Assembly (NCBI GenBank): GCA_964588305.1
Contig: CAZPOP010000037.1
Coordinates: 1 to 21,999 of the forward strand
Length of the DNA stretch: 21,999 bases
From: SM1-73 sp964588305
GTDB lineage: Bacteria; Zixibacteria; MSB-5A5; SM1-73
Direction of reading: 5' to 3'
Shown one piece after another: positions 15,659 through 21,999 of this stretch. The position numbers and the translations under genes were made by a program. Every line of letters begins with the position of its first letter. Positions within the stretch are counted from its first letter, which is position 1. The notes under the pieces are model-generated. The model made no database searches. It was not told where the DNA came from and worked only from the letters and a program-made list of their open reading frames with translations.

Positions 15659-15708
15659 TAGTGAAGAGCACTTGAGAGTTGAGGGGAACAACGGTTGGAG
15701 GTGCATGA

Positions 15709-16143
15709 TTGAAACTGAAACAAAATGTGGTGGTCGTCGGAATCTTAATTGCGATAGGAATTGGGTTCATCCTAATCAAGAGTTCTGTCGATCGGACAGG
15801 TGAAGGATCGAGTGCGAACGGCATACAAGAATCGTCCCCAATGGATTTGGAAGGTCAGCAGACCAAGAAGTTACCCATGCTCGTCGATTTGGGAAAAGGG
15901 ACCTGCATTCCATGCAAAAAGATGAAGCCGATTTTGGATGAGCTGAAGGCAGAATACGAGGGAAGGGCAATTGTGAAGGTGATCGACTTAAGATATGACC
16001 GCCAGGCGGCAAGAGAATATGGGGTCCGGTTGATTCCCACGCAGATATTCTACGATGCAGAGGGCAATGAGGTTTGCCGGCATCAGGGATTCATGGACAA
16101 ACAATCGATAAAGACCAAATTTACCGAGATGGGAGTGTATTGA
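15709..16143 (+). CDS. Membrane-anchored thioredoxin
   Basis: A 144-residue protein with an N-terminal hydrophobic anchor (about residues 7-24, with two Lys before it), a linker, and a thioredoxin domain from about 54. The active site is GTCIPCKKMKPIL (Cys66, Cys69) and the cis-proline lies in RLIPTQIFYDAEG (about 113-125). The domain therefore faces the periplasm. The start is TTG at 15709, placed by GGAGGTG 6 bases before it; an ATG at 15705 is in another frame. The TGA stop is followed one base later by the CcdA start. Proteins of this kind next to CcdA are usually its direct redox partner, receiving electrons from its thiol pair. Confidence 0.88.
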   Translation: MKLKQNVVVVGILIAIGIGFILIKSSVDRTGEGSSANGIQESSPMDLEGQQTKKLPMLVDLGKGTCIPCKKMKPILDELKAEYEGRAIVKVIDLRYDRQAAREYGVRLIPTQIFYDAEGNEVCRHQGFMDKQSIKTKFTEMGVY

Positions 16144-16144
16144 T

Positions 16145-16834
16145 ATGGAGTCGATCTTATCAAACATCTCAGACGTCGTCAACAGTTCTCCCGGCCTGGC
16201 TTATATTTTCGTTTTCTTAGGCGGGTTGGTCTCCGCGTCCAGCCCGTGTGTTTTGGCAATAATCCCTTTGGTAATTGGATTTGTGGGGGGTTACTCAGAA
16301 GGGAACAAGAAGAAAGCAATAATGTACTCGTTGATATTCGCTCTAGGGCTTTCGATAACCTTTACCATACTGGGTGCAATCGCCTCACTGGTGGGTGGTC
16401 TTTTTGGAGACGTGGGCAAGTTTTGGTATTACGTAGCTGGCGGTGTCGCCATCATCATGGGACTATATCTGGCGGGAGTGCTTGAATTCAAAATCCCTCA
16501 ACCGGTCACCCTCAAATCAAAGCATAAGGGAATCCTGGGTGCGTTTTTGTTGGGCGTTTTGTTCGGAGTGGTCTCCTCTCCCTGTGCCACTCCGGTTCTG
16601 GCTGTAATCTTGGCTTTTGTTGCCACTAAGGCAAGAATAATCTACGGGACATCTCTGCTCTTTGTCTATGCTATTGGCCATTGTGCTCTGATAGTCTTGG
16701 CCGGGATTTTTACGGGGTTTGTTGAAAGCTACGCTGAGTCAAAAGGGGTACGCAACTTCTCCAGTGTCACAAAAAGGATCAGTGGAGTCCTGATCTTCCT
16801 GGTGGGTTTGTACGTTCTGTTTGTCGATATCTAA
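16145..16834 (+). CDS. ccdA: CcdA-type thiol-disulfide electron transporter
   Basis: A 229-residue integral membrane protein with six hydrophobic segments. The two redox cysteines sit in the duplicated motifs SASSPCVLAIIPLVIGF (Cys35) and GVVSSPCATPVLAVI (Cys147), as in CcdA and the core of DsbD. It moves reducing equivalents from cytoplasmic thioredoxin across the inner membrane to periplasmic thioredoxin-like proteins, here the anchored thioredoxin just before it, the TlpA-like protein and perhaps the DUF1573 protein. It starts one base after the thioredoxin stop, so translation is probably coupled. No cytochrome c maturation genes are nearby, so a general redox role is more likely. Confidence 0.9.
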   Translation: MESILSNISDVVNSSPGLAYIFVFLGGLVSASSPCVLAIIPLVIGFVGGYSEGNKKKAIMYSLIFALGLSITFTILGAIASLVGGLFGDVGKFWYYVAGGVAIIMGLYLAGVLEFKIPQPVTLKSKHKGILGAFLLGVLFGVVSSPCATPVLAVILAFVATKARIIYGTSLLFVYAIGHCALIVLAGIFTGFVESYAESKGVRNFSSVTKRISGVLIFLVGLYVLFVDI

Positions 16835-17079
16835 GCCCAGAAAAGGAACGGGATTTGAGAATCGAAATGGAGGATCTCTTGACCATAAAGTTTTGGATGC
16901 CGGGTCACTGAGGCAGTGACTTGACCTACCGGACGTTCAATTGCGGAAAAGTGTAATCGAAAAAAGAAACAAGGGAAGATCAAATAGGAGATGAATTTTC
17001 ACGTTATACTTTCCGATAAGAAACTGGAGTGCCTGGCCGGAAAGATGGCTCAAGGGGCAAGAAAAATTAGAAAAAGTCG
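16835..17079. other. Intergenic region between ccdA and the DUF1573 gene
   Basis: The ccdA-DUF1573 gap is about 350 bases. It contains a hairpin GTCACT/AGTGAC (16904-16909 with 16915-16920) without a T-run, and a 30-codon ORF at 16991-17083 with AGGAG touching its ATG, which I do not consider convincing. The promoter for the next gene is listed separately at 17080-17107. Confidence 0.4.
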
Positions 17080-17107
17080 TTGACAGAAGGGCAAAAAGGA
17101 TTATCTT
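17080..17107 (+). promoter_or_regulatory. Sigma-70-type promoter for the DUF1573 gene
   Basis: A perfect TTGACA (17080-17085) and, after 16 bases, TATCTT (17102-17107), 4 of 6 matches to the -10 consensus. It would give a leader of about 70 bases before the ATG at 17185. The gene could thus be expressed apart from the ArsR-controlled genes upstream. Confidence 0.5.
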
Positions 17108-17184
17108 GCTTTTATATAGAGCAGCTGGGAGGGACCCAATCTTCGTCCAGCTGATGGCCAAACTAAGTTAAACGGAGGACAAGA

Positions 17185-18018
17185 ATGAAACGACTGATTC
17201 TCTTCTGCGGAGTATTGGTGCTTCTCACCCTCGGGTTGGTCTTTGTGTATCAGGCTCAGGCGGGGGAGCCGAAAGTCCTTATTCCCGAGCCCAGATGGGA
17301 TTTCGGACTCATCCCGGGAGGCAGTGTGGTGAGTCATTATTATCTGATAAAAAACATGGGGACCGATGTCCTCAAGATCGAAAGCGTCAGGCCCGGGTGA
17401 GGGTGCACCAAAGCTCCGTTGATGAAGAAGGAGCTGGCTGTCGGTGACAGCACCTGGATCGAGTTGATATACACTATGGGAAAGCATTCCAGAGAAACCC
17501 ATAAGAGCGCAAGGGTAACCACCAACGATACTCTCACCGGGTTCATCAATATTTCTTTTCAAGGCAAGGGGTGGTTAGACTCTGACAGTGGGGTGATGTT
17601 AAATGTCAATCCCCAGACCTTGGACTTCGGTCCTCTGGGGGAGAAGCGAAGGACCAAATTAGAGGCCAAGATTAAGAATCTTAGCGAAGAGAAGATGCAG
17701 CTGTCGATAGTGGATTATCCTCCGGAATTCTTCAAAGAGGTGAAATTATCCAGAGATGAATTGAAACCTGGCAAAACGGCAAAATTGAAGGTCAGGCTGG
17801 AGAGGGAAACAGAAGACCAGCGTTTCCAGAAGTCTGTCACCGTGGAGGCCAAAGGGGACACCCTCAATTACAGATTCACCGTGCCGGTACAGAAGGGCAT
17901 AGAGAGCAAGGTAGCGGCCAAGAAAACGGTCCCGACTGACAAGAAGGAAGCAGAAGTTAAGTCAGATCAGAAAAAAGCAGAAGCCGAGTCAGATAAGAAG
18001 GAAGCAGAAGGAAAGTAA
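17185..18018 (+). CDS. DUF1573 exported protein, candidate selenoprotein (in-frame TGA at 17398-17400)
   Basis: Read through the single TGA, this is a 277-residue protein. Residues 1-26 form a signal peptide (ends in AQA before GEP). A first DUF1573 domain spans about 30-135 and a similar beta-sandwich about 137-240. A Lys/Glu-rich tail with repeated KKEAE-like units follows. The family motif is SCGCT, with two Cys. Here the chain reads VRPG, TGA, GCTKAP, so the stop sits at residue 72, exactly at the first Cys, and the second Cys is residue 74. Frame and homology continue on both sides, and no ribosome-binding site is present for a restart after the TGA. A SECIS-like hairpin follows. GGAGG lies 6 bases before the ATG. 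Selenocysteine is the best explanation; a Cys-to-stop mutation remains possible. DUF1573 function is unknown. Confidence 0.72.
17398..17437 (+). promoter_or_regulatory. Candidate bacterial SECIS element after the in-frame TGA
   Basis: After the TGA (17398-17400) a perfect 6-bp stem AGCTCC (17412-17417) with GGAGCT (17430-17435) encloses a 12-base loop that begins with G. CC (17408-17409) with GG (17436-17437) can extend it past a two-base bulge. TT/AA inside the loop would leave a bulged G and a 7-base apical loop starting with G. The loop begins 17-20 bases after the TGA. This agrees with what I recall of bacterial SECIS geometry: a short stem, a G among the first two loop bases, and a loop about 16-37 bases from the UGA. 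Confidence 0.55.
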
Positions 18019-18045
18019 AAGGAGAAGAGAATCTCCCATTGCCGT

Positions 18046-18078
18046 GGGGCAGGAGTTTTCTTCTGCCCCGGTTTTTTT
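18046..18078 (+). terminator. Rho-independent terminator after the DUF1573 gene
   Basis: GGGGCAGGAG (18046-18055) pairs with CTTCTGCCCC (18060-18069) over ten positions with one G-U pair and a TTTT loop, followed by seven T (18072-18078). It lies 28 bases after the DUF1573 stop and separates it from the TlpA-like gene. Confidence 0.92.
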
Positions 18079-18279
18079 GGTCAAATGACGTTCGGAGTGG
18101 GCACTTCAAATTCTTAAACTTCGGGGGTAAGTTTGTCGATTGACTAAGAGAAGAGACGATTGGCAGAGAGGAGGCAATGGGTGCGAAGGTAATTCTTCAC
18201 TGCAGTCTGAGAAAGAGCAACTCAATCTCAGGGACGAAGTGCAAATATTAGATCCTTAATAGTTGGGAGTGACGTTTTC

Positions 18280-18852
18280 TTGAGCAAAAGGCTTCCGGTT
18301 TTTCTGGGATTCATAGCAGTTTTAGCGCTTGCCTCCGGTGTCGTCTATTTGACTACCGGCAGTAAGGAGGATTCGAGAGAGAATCCAGCGAGCACAGCAA
18401 AGGGAGTTCTTAAGGAAGCCCCCAAGGAGGGCTACCCGGCGCCGCGATTTAACCTGCGCGATCTTAGTGGGAACGGCGTGGGATTGGTTGATTTCAGGGA
18501 AAAAGTTGTTCTCTTGAACTTTTGGGCGACCTGGTGCGCCCCTTGCAGAAGGGAGATTCCATCGTTGGAGAGGCTGTACCGAATGAGAAAGGATAAGGGA
18601 TTTGAGATCGTGGCGGTAAATACGGAGAGAGCTTCTGCATCCAAGGTGGCTTCCTTTGTTGAAGAATACGGAATGAGTTTCCCCATCCTGTTGAATCCTG
18701 AAGGAGATGTGGGAGGCAGGTACTGGGTTCGGGCGATTCCCACGTCATTTCTATTGGACAAAAACGGGGTGATAAGGTGGAAGATAGTAGGGGGGAGGGA
18801 GTGGGAGAGCTCTTACGTTTTAAACCGGATTGACCAGTTGCTCACCGAATAA
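18280..18852 (+). CDS. TlpA/ResA-like thiol-disulfide oxidoreductase
   Basis: A 190-residue membrane-anchored or exported thioredoxin-fold protein. A hydrophobic stretch (about 6-25) is followed by a linker and the TlpA-type domain: PAPRFNLRDLSGNG, the active site LLNFWATWCAPCRREIPSLE with Cys86 and Cys89, and the cis-proline loop AIPTSFLLDKNGVI. The WCAPC centre is typical of periplasmic reductants of the TlpA/ResA group that receive electrons from CcdA, which is encoded 1.4 kb upstream. The start is TTG at 18280 with GGGAGTGA about 8 bases before it. A terminator precedes the gene, so it needs its own promoter, which I could not identify clearly. Confidence 0.9.
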   Translation: MSKRLPVFLGFIAVLALASGVVYLTTGSKEDSRENPASTAKGVLKEAPKEGYPAPRFNLRDLSGNGVGLVDFREKVVLLNFWATWCAPCRREIPSLERLYRMRKDKGFEIVAVNTERASASKVASFVEEYGMSFPILLNPEGDVGGRYWVRAIPTSFLLDKNGVIRWKIVGGREWESSYVLNRIDQLLTE

Positions 18853-18946
18853 AAGGATAAAACACAAGGGAGACTCGTTACGTTTCACGTATGAAAGTGT
18901 GAAAAAAAAGATTCAGTCCTCCGTCTCATCTTACTCTATTCTGAGT

Positions 18947-18992
18947 TCCTGCCCCCCTCTCAGATAGATAAATGGGGCGGAGGATTTTTTTT
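18947..18992 (+). terminator. Rho-independent terminator after the TlpA-like gene
   Basis: GCCCC (18951-18955) pairs with GGGGC (18974-18978). It is extended by TCC (18947-18949) with GGA across a one-base bulge, and eight T follow (18985-18992). A wider pairing of TCCTCCG with CGGAGGA around the same loop is also possible. The rest of the 318-base gap 18853-19170 shows only a weak TTTCA/TGAAA hairpin near 18890. Confidence 0.8.
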
Positions 18993-19170
18993 GAACTCAA
19001 AACGAAAAAGGCAAGATTGAAAGCGAGCGCACCCCTTTTATTGCGTCAGTTTCTCCGGGAAGGAGTTTAGCTGAAGGTCTTCTCAATCCCTCCTCCAGAA
19101 CCGAGCCGGTGACTGAAGGCGAGGTCGGAAGTTAGCTGCGTCTATTAGCGGGTGAACCGAATTCATCAAG

Positions 19171-20178
19171 ATGGATGAGTTAATGAAAAGCAAGGCCATC
19201 GGGCTTTTCTCCGGCGGACTGGATAGCATCTTGGCGACAAGGATAATTCTGGATATGGGGTTCGAGGTAATAGCTCTAAATCTCAAAACCCCTTTCTGCT
19301 GCTGTGACACGGACGAGAAATGCTATTCAGAATCCATAACCCGGGAATTCAGCATCCCTTTGAAAAGAATACAGGGGGGTGAAGACTACCTGGAGGTAGT
19401 GAAGAATCCCAAACACGGTTACGGAAAAAACATGAATCCCTGCATCGATTGCAGAATATTCCTTTTCAAGAAGGCAAAACAATTGATGGAGGAGGTGAAT
19501 GCCGAGTTTATCTTCACCGGTGAGGTTCTGGGCGAAAGACCCATGTCCCAGAGGCTGCAAGCAATGAAGTTGATCGAGAGGGAGTCAGATTTGAAGGGAA
19601 AGGTTCTGCGTCCCCTTTGCGCCAAGCTTTTGGAGCCCACCCTGGTGGAGAAGAAGGGGGTGGTGGACCGCCAGAGACTCTTGTCCATCCAGGGACGATC
19701 CCGAAAACCCCAGATGGCTCTGGCCAGAAGCTACCGGATCGAAGATTATCCCTGTCCTGCCGGAGGTTGCCTTCTGACTGACAAAGCTTTTGCCCGGAAA
19801 CTGAGGGATTCTCTTGACCATGGAGAGGATTCACTGAGGGACATGCTTCTACTGAAGATCGGAAGACACTTCAGGCTTCCCACCAAGGCTAAGGTGATAG
19901 CCGGCAGGAACCAAAAGGAGAATGAAGCTCTTCTGTCTGCTGCGCATCCTTTGGAACTGAAGTTCACAGTTCAGGAATATAAAAGTACCTACGCTCTTCT
20001 TCTGGGAGAGCCCAGCCCGGAGAACCAGACTCATGCGGCAAGAATCTGTGCCAGGTATTGCGACGAAAAACGGTTGAGTACTCTGATTGTGAAAGTATGG
20101 TCAGATTCGCCCGAGAACTGCCGTAGGCTCGAGGTATCCCCTTTAGAGGGGAATCTGCTCGCCTCCATTCAAATCTAA
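19171..20178 (+). CDS. PP-loop ATP pyrophosphatase, predicted tRNA thiolation enzyme
   Basis: A 335-residue cytoplasmic protein of the ATP-pyrophosphatase superfamily, in the group loosely related to ThiI and MnmA. The PP-loop SGGLDS is at residues 14-19. NPCIDCRIFLFKKAK (Cys91, Cys94), TGEVLGERPMSQR, QGRSRKPQMALA and YPCPAGGCLLTD (Cys195, Cys200) are landmarks I recognise from this family of predicted tRNA thiouridine synthases. It would adenylate a tRNA uridine for sulfur insertion, with a Cys carrying the sulfur. An unusual CCC at residues 43-45 plus Cys51 adds a possible cluster or metal site. The last ~100 residues are a separate C-terminal domain. An alternative ATG at 19183 would drop four residues. 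The exact modified base is unknown. Confidence 0.83.
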   Translation: MDELMKSKAIGLFSGGLDSILATRIILDMGFEVIALNLKTPFCCCDTDEKCYSESITREFSIPLKRIQGGEDYLEVVKNPKHGYGKNMNPCIDCRIFLFKKAKQLMEEVNAEFIFTGEVLGERPMSQRLQAMKLIERESDLKGKVLRPLCAKLLEPTLVEKKGVVDRQRLLSIQGRSRKPQMALARSYRIEDYPCPAGGCLLTDKAFARKLRDSLDHGEDSLRDMLLLKIGRHFRLPTKAKVIAGRNQKENEALLSAAHPLELKFTVQEYKSTYALLLGEPSPENQTHAARICARYCDEKRLSTLIVKVWSDSPENCRRLEVSPLEGNLLASIQI

Positions 20179-20196
20179 CCAGATTTCTGCTTGCCT

Positions 20197-20588
20197 CATG
20201 GCTGGATATCCAGAGCATATTCCTCTGCGTTGTTCTTCAGGCAGAGAGCCATGATACCCTAAGTCCGGTTGCCCGTGCGTAGGAAGAGCCTTGCGTTTTT
20301 CCTGAAGCGTCTTGCATAATCCAGGGCTACGGGTGAGGATGGGCATTATGTGAAGAGACGGCGTCCTCTTCCGATGATGGGTTGCCCCGGGATCGCCACT
20401 GTCACTACTTCAAAGTGACACATCCACTTAGACCAGAAAGCCTGGCAGGCTCTGGGGGAGTTTGACCTGGCTTGAAAGGGTATGCTGGTCGCTTCGCAGA
20501 CGGGGAACCAACCGGCACGGTTCTTGCAGGAGCTTGGTCGAGACAGACGACCGGACTCTGTTAGGTGAAAAAACTTGAAATTTTTTCA
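20197..20588 (+). ncRNA. Candidate large structured RNA of unknown class
   Basis: A non-coding stretch with much more pairing than the other gaps. A helix of ten pairs with one G-U wobble, AGTCCGGTTG (20262-20271) with CGACCGGACT (20548-20557), encloses about 290 bases. Inside, in order and without crossing, are CCCGT/ACGGG (20272-20276, 20329-20333) over AGGAA/TTCCT; GGGCA/TGCCC (20341-20345, 20383-20387) over GAAGAG/CTCTTC; TGTCACT/AGTGACA (20400-20420); CCAGA/TCTGG (20433-20455); and GAACC/GGTTC (20505-20523). GGTCG/CGACC (20536-20552) competes with the closing helix. Before it stands CATGGCT/AGCCATG (20197-20253) over CTCTGC/GCAGAG. An AT-rich stem TGAAAAAA/TTTTTTCA (20566-20588) and a T-run at 20599-20605 could end it. 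Strand is assumed from the tail. I know no matching family. Confidence 0.42.
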
Positions 20589-20607
20589 AAAATCTTGATT
20601 TTTTTGC

Positions 20608-20635
20608 TTGACAAAATATAAATAGCATGTATATT
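20608..20635 (+). promoter_or_regulatory. Sigma-70-type promoter for the dockerin-repeat gene
   Basis: TTGACA (20608-20613) and TATATT (20630-20635) with a 16-base spacer in AT-rich surroundings; the -35 is perfect and the -10 matches at 5 of 6 positions. Transcription would start near 20642, giving a leader of about 330 bases. Confidence 0.7.
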
Positions 20636-20641
20636 ACCTAC

Positions 20642-20975
20642 TGAAAGTCAAGACACTGGGGCTTAAGTTACATAGCGGGTTGTGGTTCTAATGACAAAGT
20701 CTGAGACTTCGAAGTGAAGAGGAGAGGATATTCCTACGGAGGGAGTTGTCCGTAGATAAGTCCGACGAACGTATCTTTTCAACGCTGCTGGAGTAGGTTT
20801 TCTGGGGCTGGCGAAGATTTACCAAAAACTGAGGTTCTTCTAAAAAGCAAAAAGAACTGTCTTTCTTTCTGGAGAAATACCATTTCGGAGGAAAGGAGGT
20901 AAGGGTTAAGAGGCGGTAGATAAAGGTGAAGAGAAGAGTGGTATTAAGAAACAACTAATAAGGAAGAGGGGAACG
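20642..20975 (+). other. Long 5' leader of the dockerin-repeat gene
   Basis: About 330 bases between promoter and ATG without a convincing ORF. They hold a hairpin CTACGGA/TCCGTAG (about 20733-20755), an AAGTC/GACTT hairpin near 20698-20710, GTTCTT/AAGAAC followed by a T-rich stretch (about 20834-20870, attenuator-like but weak), and a long-range 7-bp pair AATACCA (20876-20882) with TGGTATT (20939-20945). A full AAAGGAGGT at about 20892-20900 has no start codon at the right distance; the working ribosome-binding site is the GAGGGG just before the ATG at 20976. No known riboswitch consensus was seen. Confidence 0.4.
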
Positions 20976-21999
20976 ATGAACAAGAACCAAGCTTTCAAAG
21001 CCGTGGGTTTTTGTCTCGCCTTTATCGTCGCCGGAATTGGAGGTTGTGAAGTCTGGGCAACCCAGGTGCCGGATAGTGATACAGTGGATGTGGCGATCGA
21101 GTATACCATAGTCTACCCGGGCCGTTTAGCGGAGATTGAAGTGCTGATGAGAAACCCGGTTAAAATCACCAGTTTCAAACTCGAAATCAACCTGGGCGGG
21201 TGGGACTTAGCGGACTTCGAAACGGACAGTATAGGACTGGAGAGCATGTTGGTTCCCATAGATACCTGTCCCGATGATCCGGATACAGTATGTACCGTGG
21301 ATACTTGTTGGTATGATTGTGACACGATTCCAGGGCCAGAATGGTGCCCCTGTTTGGAGTATCGTGATGTGCCAGTGCGATACTGCAATATCCACACTGC
21401 CGGATGTCTGACAAACGATTTCGAAGCGATAACCTGTCATGGAGAGTTGGCTGATACCAGCTCCGATTCCTGCACCAAGATCACGGTGTATGGCTTCGCC
21501 GGGTCGGATACTAACGGGTTTAAGTATATAGAGGAAAGCGGAAGCTACCGTACGCTTTTCAAGTTGGGAGTGGATATTGGTTGTATGTGCGACGTGGACA
21601 CCGGAAGAAGTGTGTACATGCTGATAAGTCCGGGGTTCAGCAATTTCAGTGACAACTTCGGTTATACCGTTCCCTTTGACTACTGGCCCCCGGGGGAACT
21701 CTTCGCCTGGTGGTCTGTGGCTGGAGATGCGAGTAACGACGGTGCGGTCGATGCGGCGGACGTGATTTCTTTGGTCAACTATCTGTTTCTGGGAGCAAGG
21801 CCCCCCTGCATCATAGAAGCGGGGGATCCGGATTCCAGTTGCACCATCGATGTGGGCGACATCATCTATCTGGGGCTTTACCTGTTTCAGGGGTATTCGG
21901 GACCCAAGCGGGGATGCGTTCCCTGTCCGACGGCGAAGCAGATAAAAAGGATAAACGAGTACGTTGAGCCATATGAGGTTATAAACCCGAAACCTTTGC
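20976..21999 (+). CDS. Secreted Cys-rich protein with dockerin-type repeats, 3' end outside window
   Basis: Open for 341 codons to the window edge. The N terminus is a signal sequence (hydrophobic about 8-23); cleavage after VWA (residue 28) or lipid attachment at Cys24 in GIGGC are both possible. Residues about 35-80 (YPGRLAEIEVLMRNP, then FKLEINLGG) resemble a cohesin-like or adhesion beta-sandwich. Residues about 100-205 hold a dozen Cys, suggesting disulfides. Residues 250-310 contain two dockerin-type calcium-binding repeats, GDASNDGAVDAADVISLVNY and GDPDSSCTIDVGDIIYLGLY, each with the Asp/Asn ligand pattern. Such tandem repeats near the end of secreted proteins are abundant in FCB-group candidate phyla. 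Function is unknown; a cell-surface or extracellular role is likely. The start is fixed by GAGGGG 4 bases before the ATG. Confidence 0.82.
   Translation, partial: MNKNQAFKAVGFCLAFIVAGIGGCEVWATQVPDSDTVDVAIEYTIVYPGRLAEIEVLMRNPVKITSFKLEINLGGWDLADFETDSIGLESMLVPIDTCPDDPDTVCTVDTCWYDCDTIPGPEWCPCLEYRDVPVRYCNIHTAGCLTNDFEAITCHGELADTSSDSCTKITVYGFAGSDTNGFKYIEESGSYRTLFKLGVDIGCMCDVDTGRSVYMLISPGFSNFSDNFGYTVPFDYWPPGELFAWWSVAGDASNDGAVDAADVISLVNYLFLGARPPCIIEAGDPDSSCTIDVGDIIYLGLYLFQGYSGPKRGCVPCPTAKQIKRINEYVEPYEVINPKPL

Noticed and set aside
16991..17083. 30-codon ORF starting with MNFHVILSDKK between ccdA and DUF1573
   Set aside because: AGGAG touches the ATG with no spacing, the product matches nothing, and its end overlaps the likely promoter of the next gene.
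20360..20460. Cobalamin riboswitch-like words (CGCCACTGTCACT, and GACCAGAAAGCCTGGC resembling a B12 box)
   Set aside because: The order and spacing of the other cobalamin elements (the AAAGGGAA and GGTG...CC blocks, and the box at the 3' end) do not fit, and the box-like part forms its own hairpin.
20256..20560. RNase P RNA-like pieces (AAGTCCGG, TGAAAGGGT, GGCACGG, ACAGACGACCGG in the right order)
   Set aside because: The invariant GAGGAAAGTCC, GGTAAGAGC and AGATGAATGA blocks are absent and the last spacing is about 100 bases too short. A covariance-model search would decide.

Overview
The window (about 22 kb) reads as bacterial chromosome with ordinary gene density and no phage, insertion sequence, CRISPR array, tRNA or rRNA that I could see. 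The partial protein at the right edge carries dockerin-type repeats of the GDxxNDGxVDxxDV...NYLF kind. Together with PilX/PilW/PilV-type pilins, DUF1573 and TlpA/CcdA redox genes and many response regulators, this suits an uncultured FCB-group lineage such as candidate phylum Zixibacteria. The placement is inference from protein style, not from a marker gene.

Layout. Minus strand, 1-5394: a class I/II aminotransferase cut by the window edge, a thioredoxin-like protein, a small protein joining a RelA/SpoT-type zinc-finger domain to a DUF2250 winged helix, and a pilV-pilW-pilX minor pilin operon with a sigma-54-type promoter and a terminator. Plus strand, 5977-8816: a radical SAM protein, an MFS transporter, a Cys-rich DUF6485 protein, a possible very small coupled gene, and a DUF2284 metal-binding protein. 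Plus strand, 9194-13142: PAS histidine kinase, Rcp1-like response regulator, receiver-histidine kinase hybrid, and a receiver-only protein broken by an in-frame TAG. Plus strand, 13382-18852: a redox locus with an ArsR-type repressor and its probable operator, an ArsP-like permease, a small CxxC thioredoxin, a dicluster ferredoxin, a membrane-anchored thioredoxin, CcdA, a DUF1573 protein and a TlpA-like protein. Plus strand, 19171-20178: a PP-loop ATPase of the tRNA thiolation type. Then comes a ~400-base non-coding region with extensive nested base pairing, a good sigma-70 promoter, a long leader, and the dockerin-repeat secreted protein.

The most interesting item is the DUF1573 gene at 17185-18018. 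Its reading frame is interrupted once, by TGA, exactly where the family has the first cysteine of its CGCT motif. A stem-loop of bacterial SECIS geometry follows at once. I read it as a candidate selenoprotein in a redox operon: CcdA would carry electrons from cytoplasmic thioredoxin out to the periplasmic TlpA-like, thioredoxin-like and DUF1573 proteins. The selenocysteine machinery (selA, selB, selC, selD) is not in this window.

The second most interesting item is the region 20197-20588. A helix of about 10 bp encloses several nested hairpins, which suggests a structured RNA I cannot assign to a known class.
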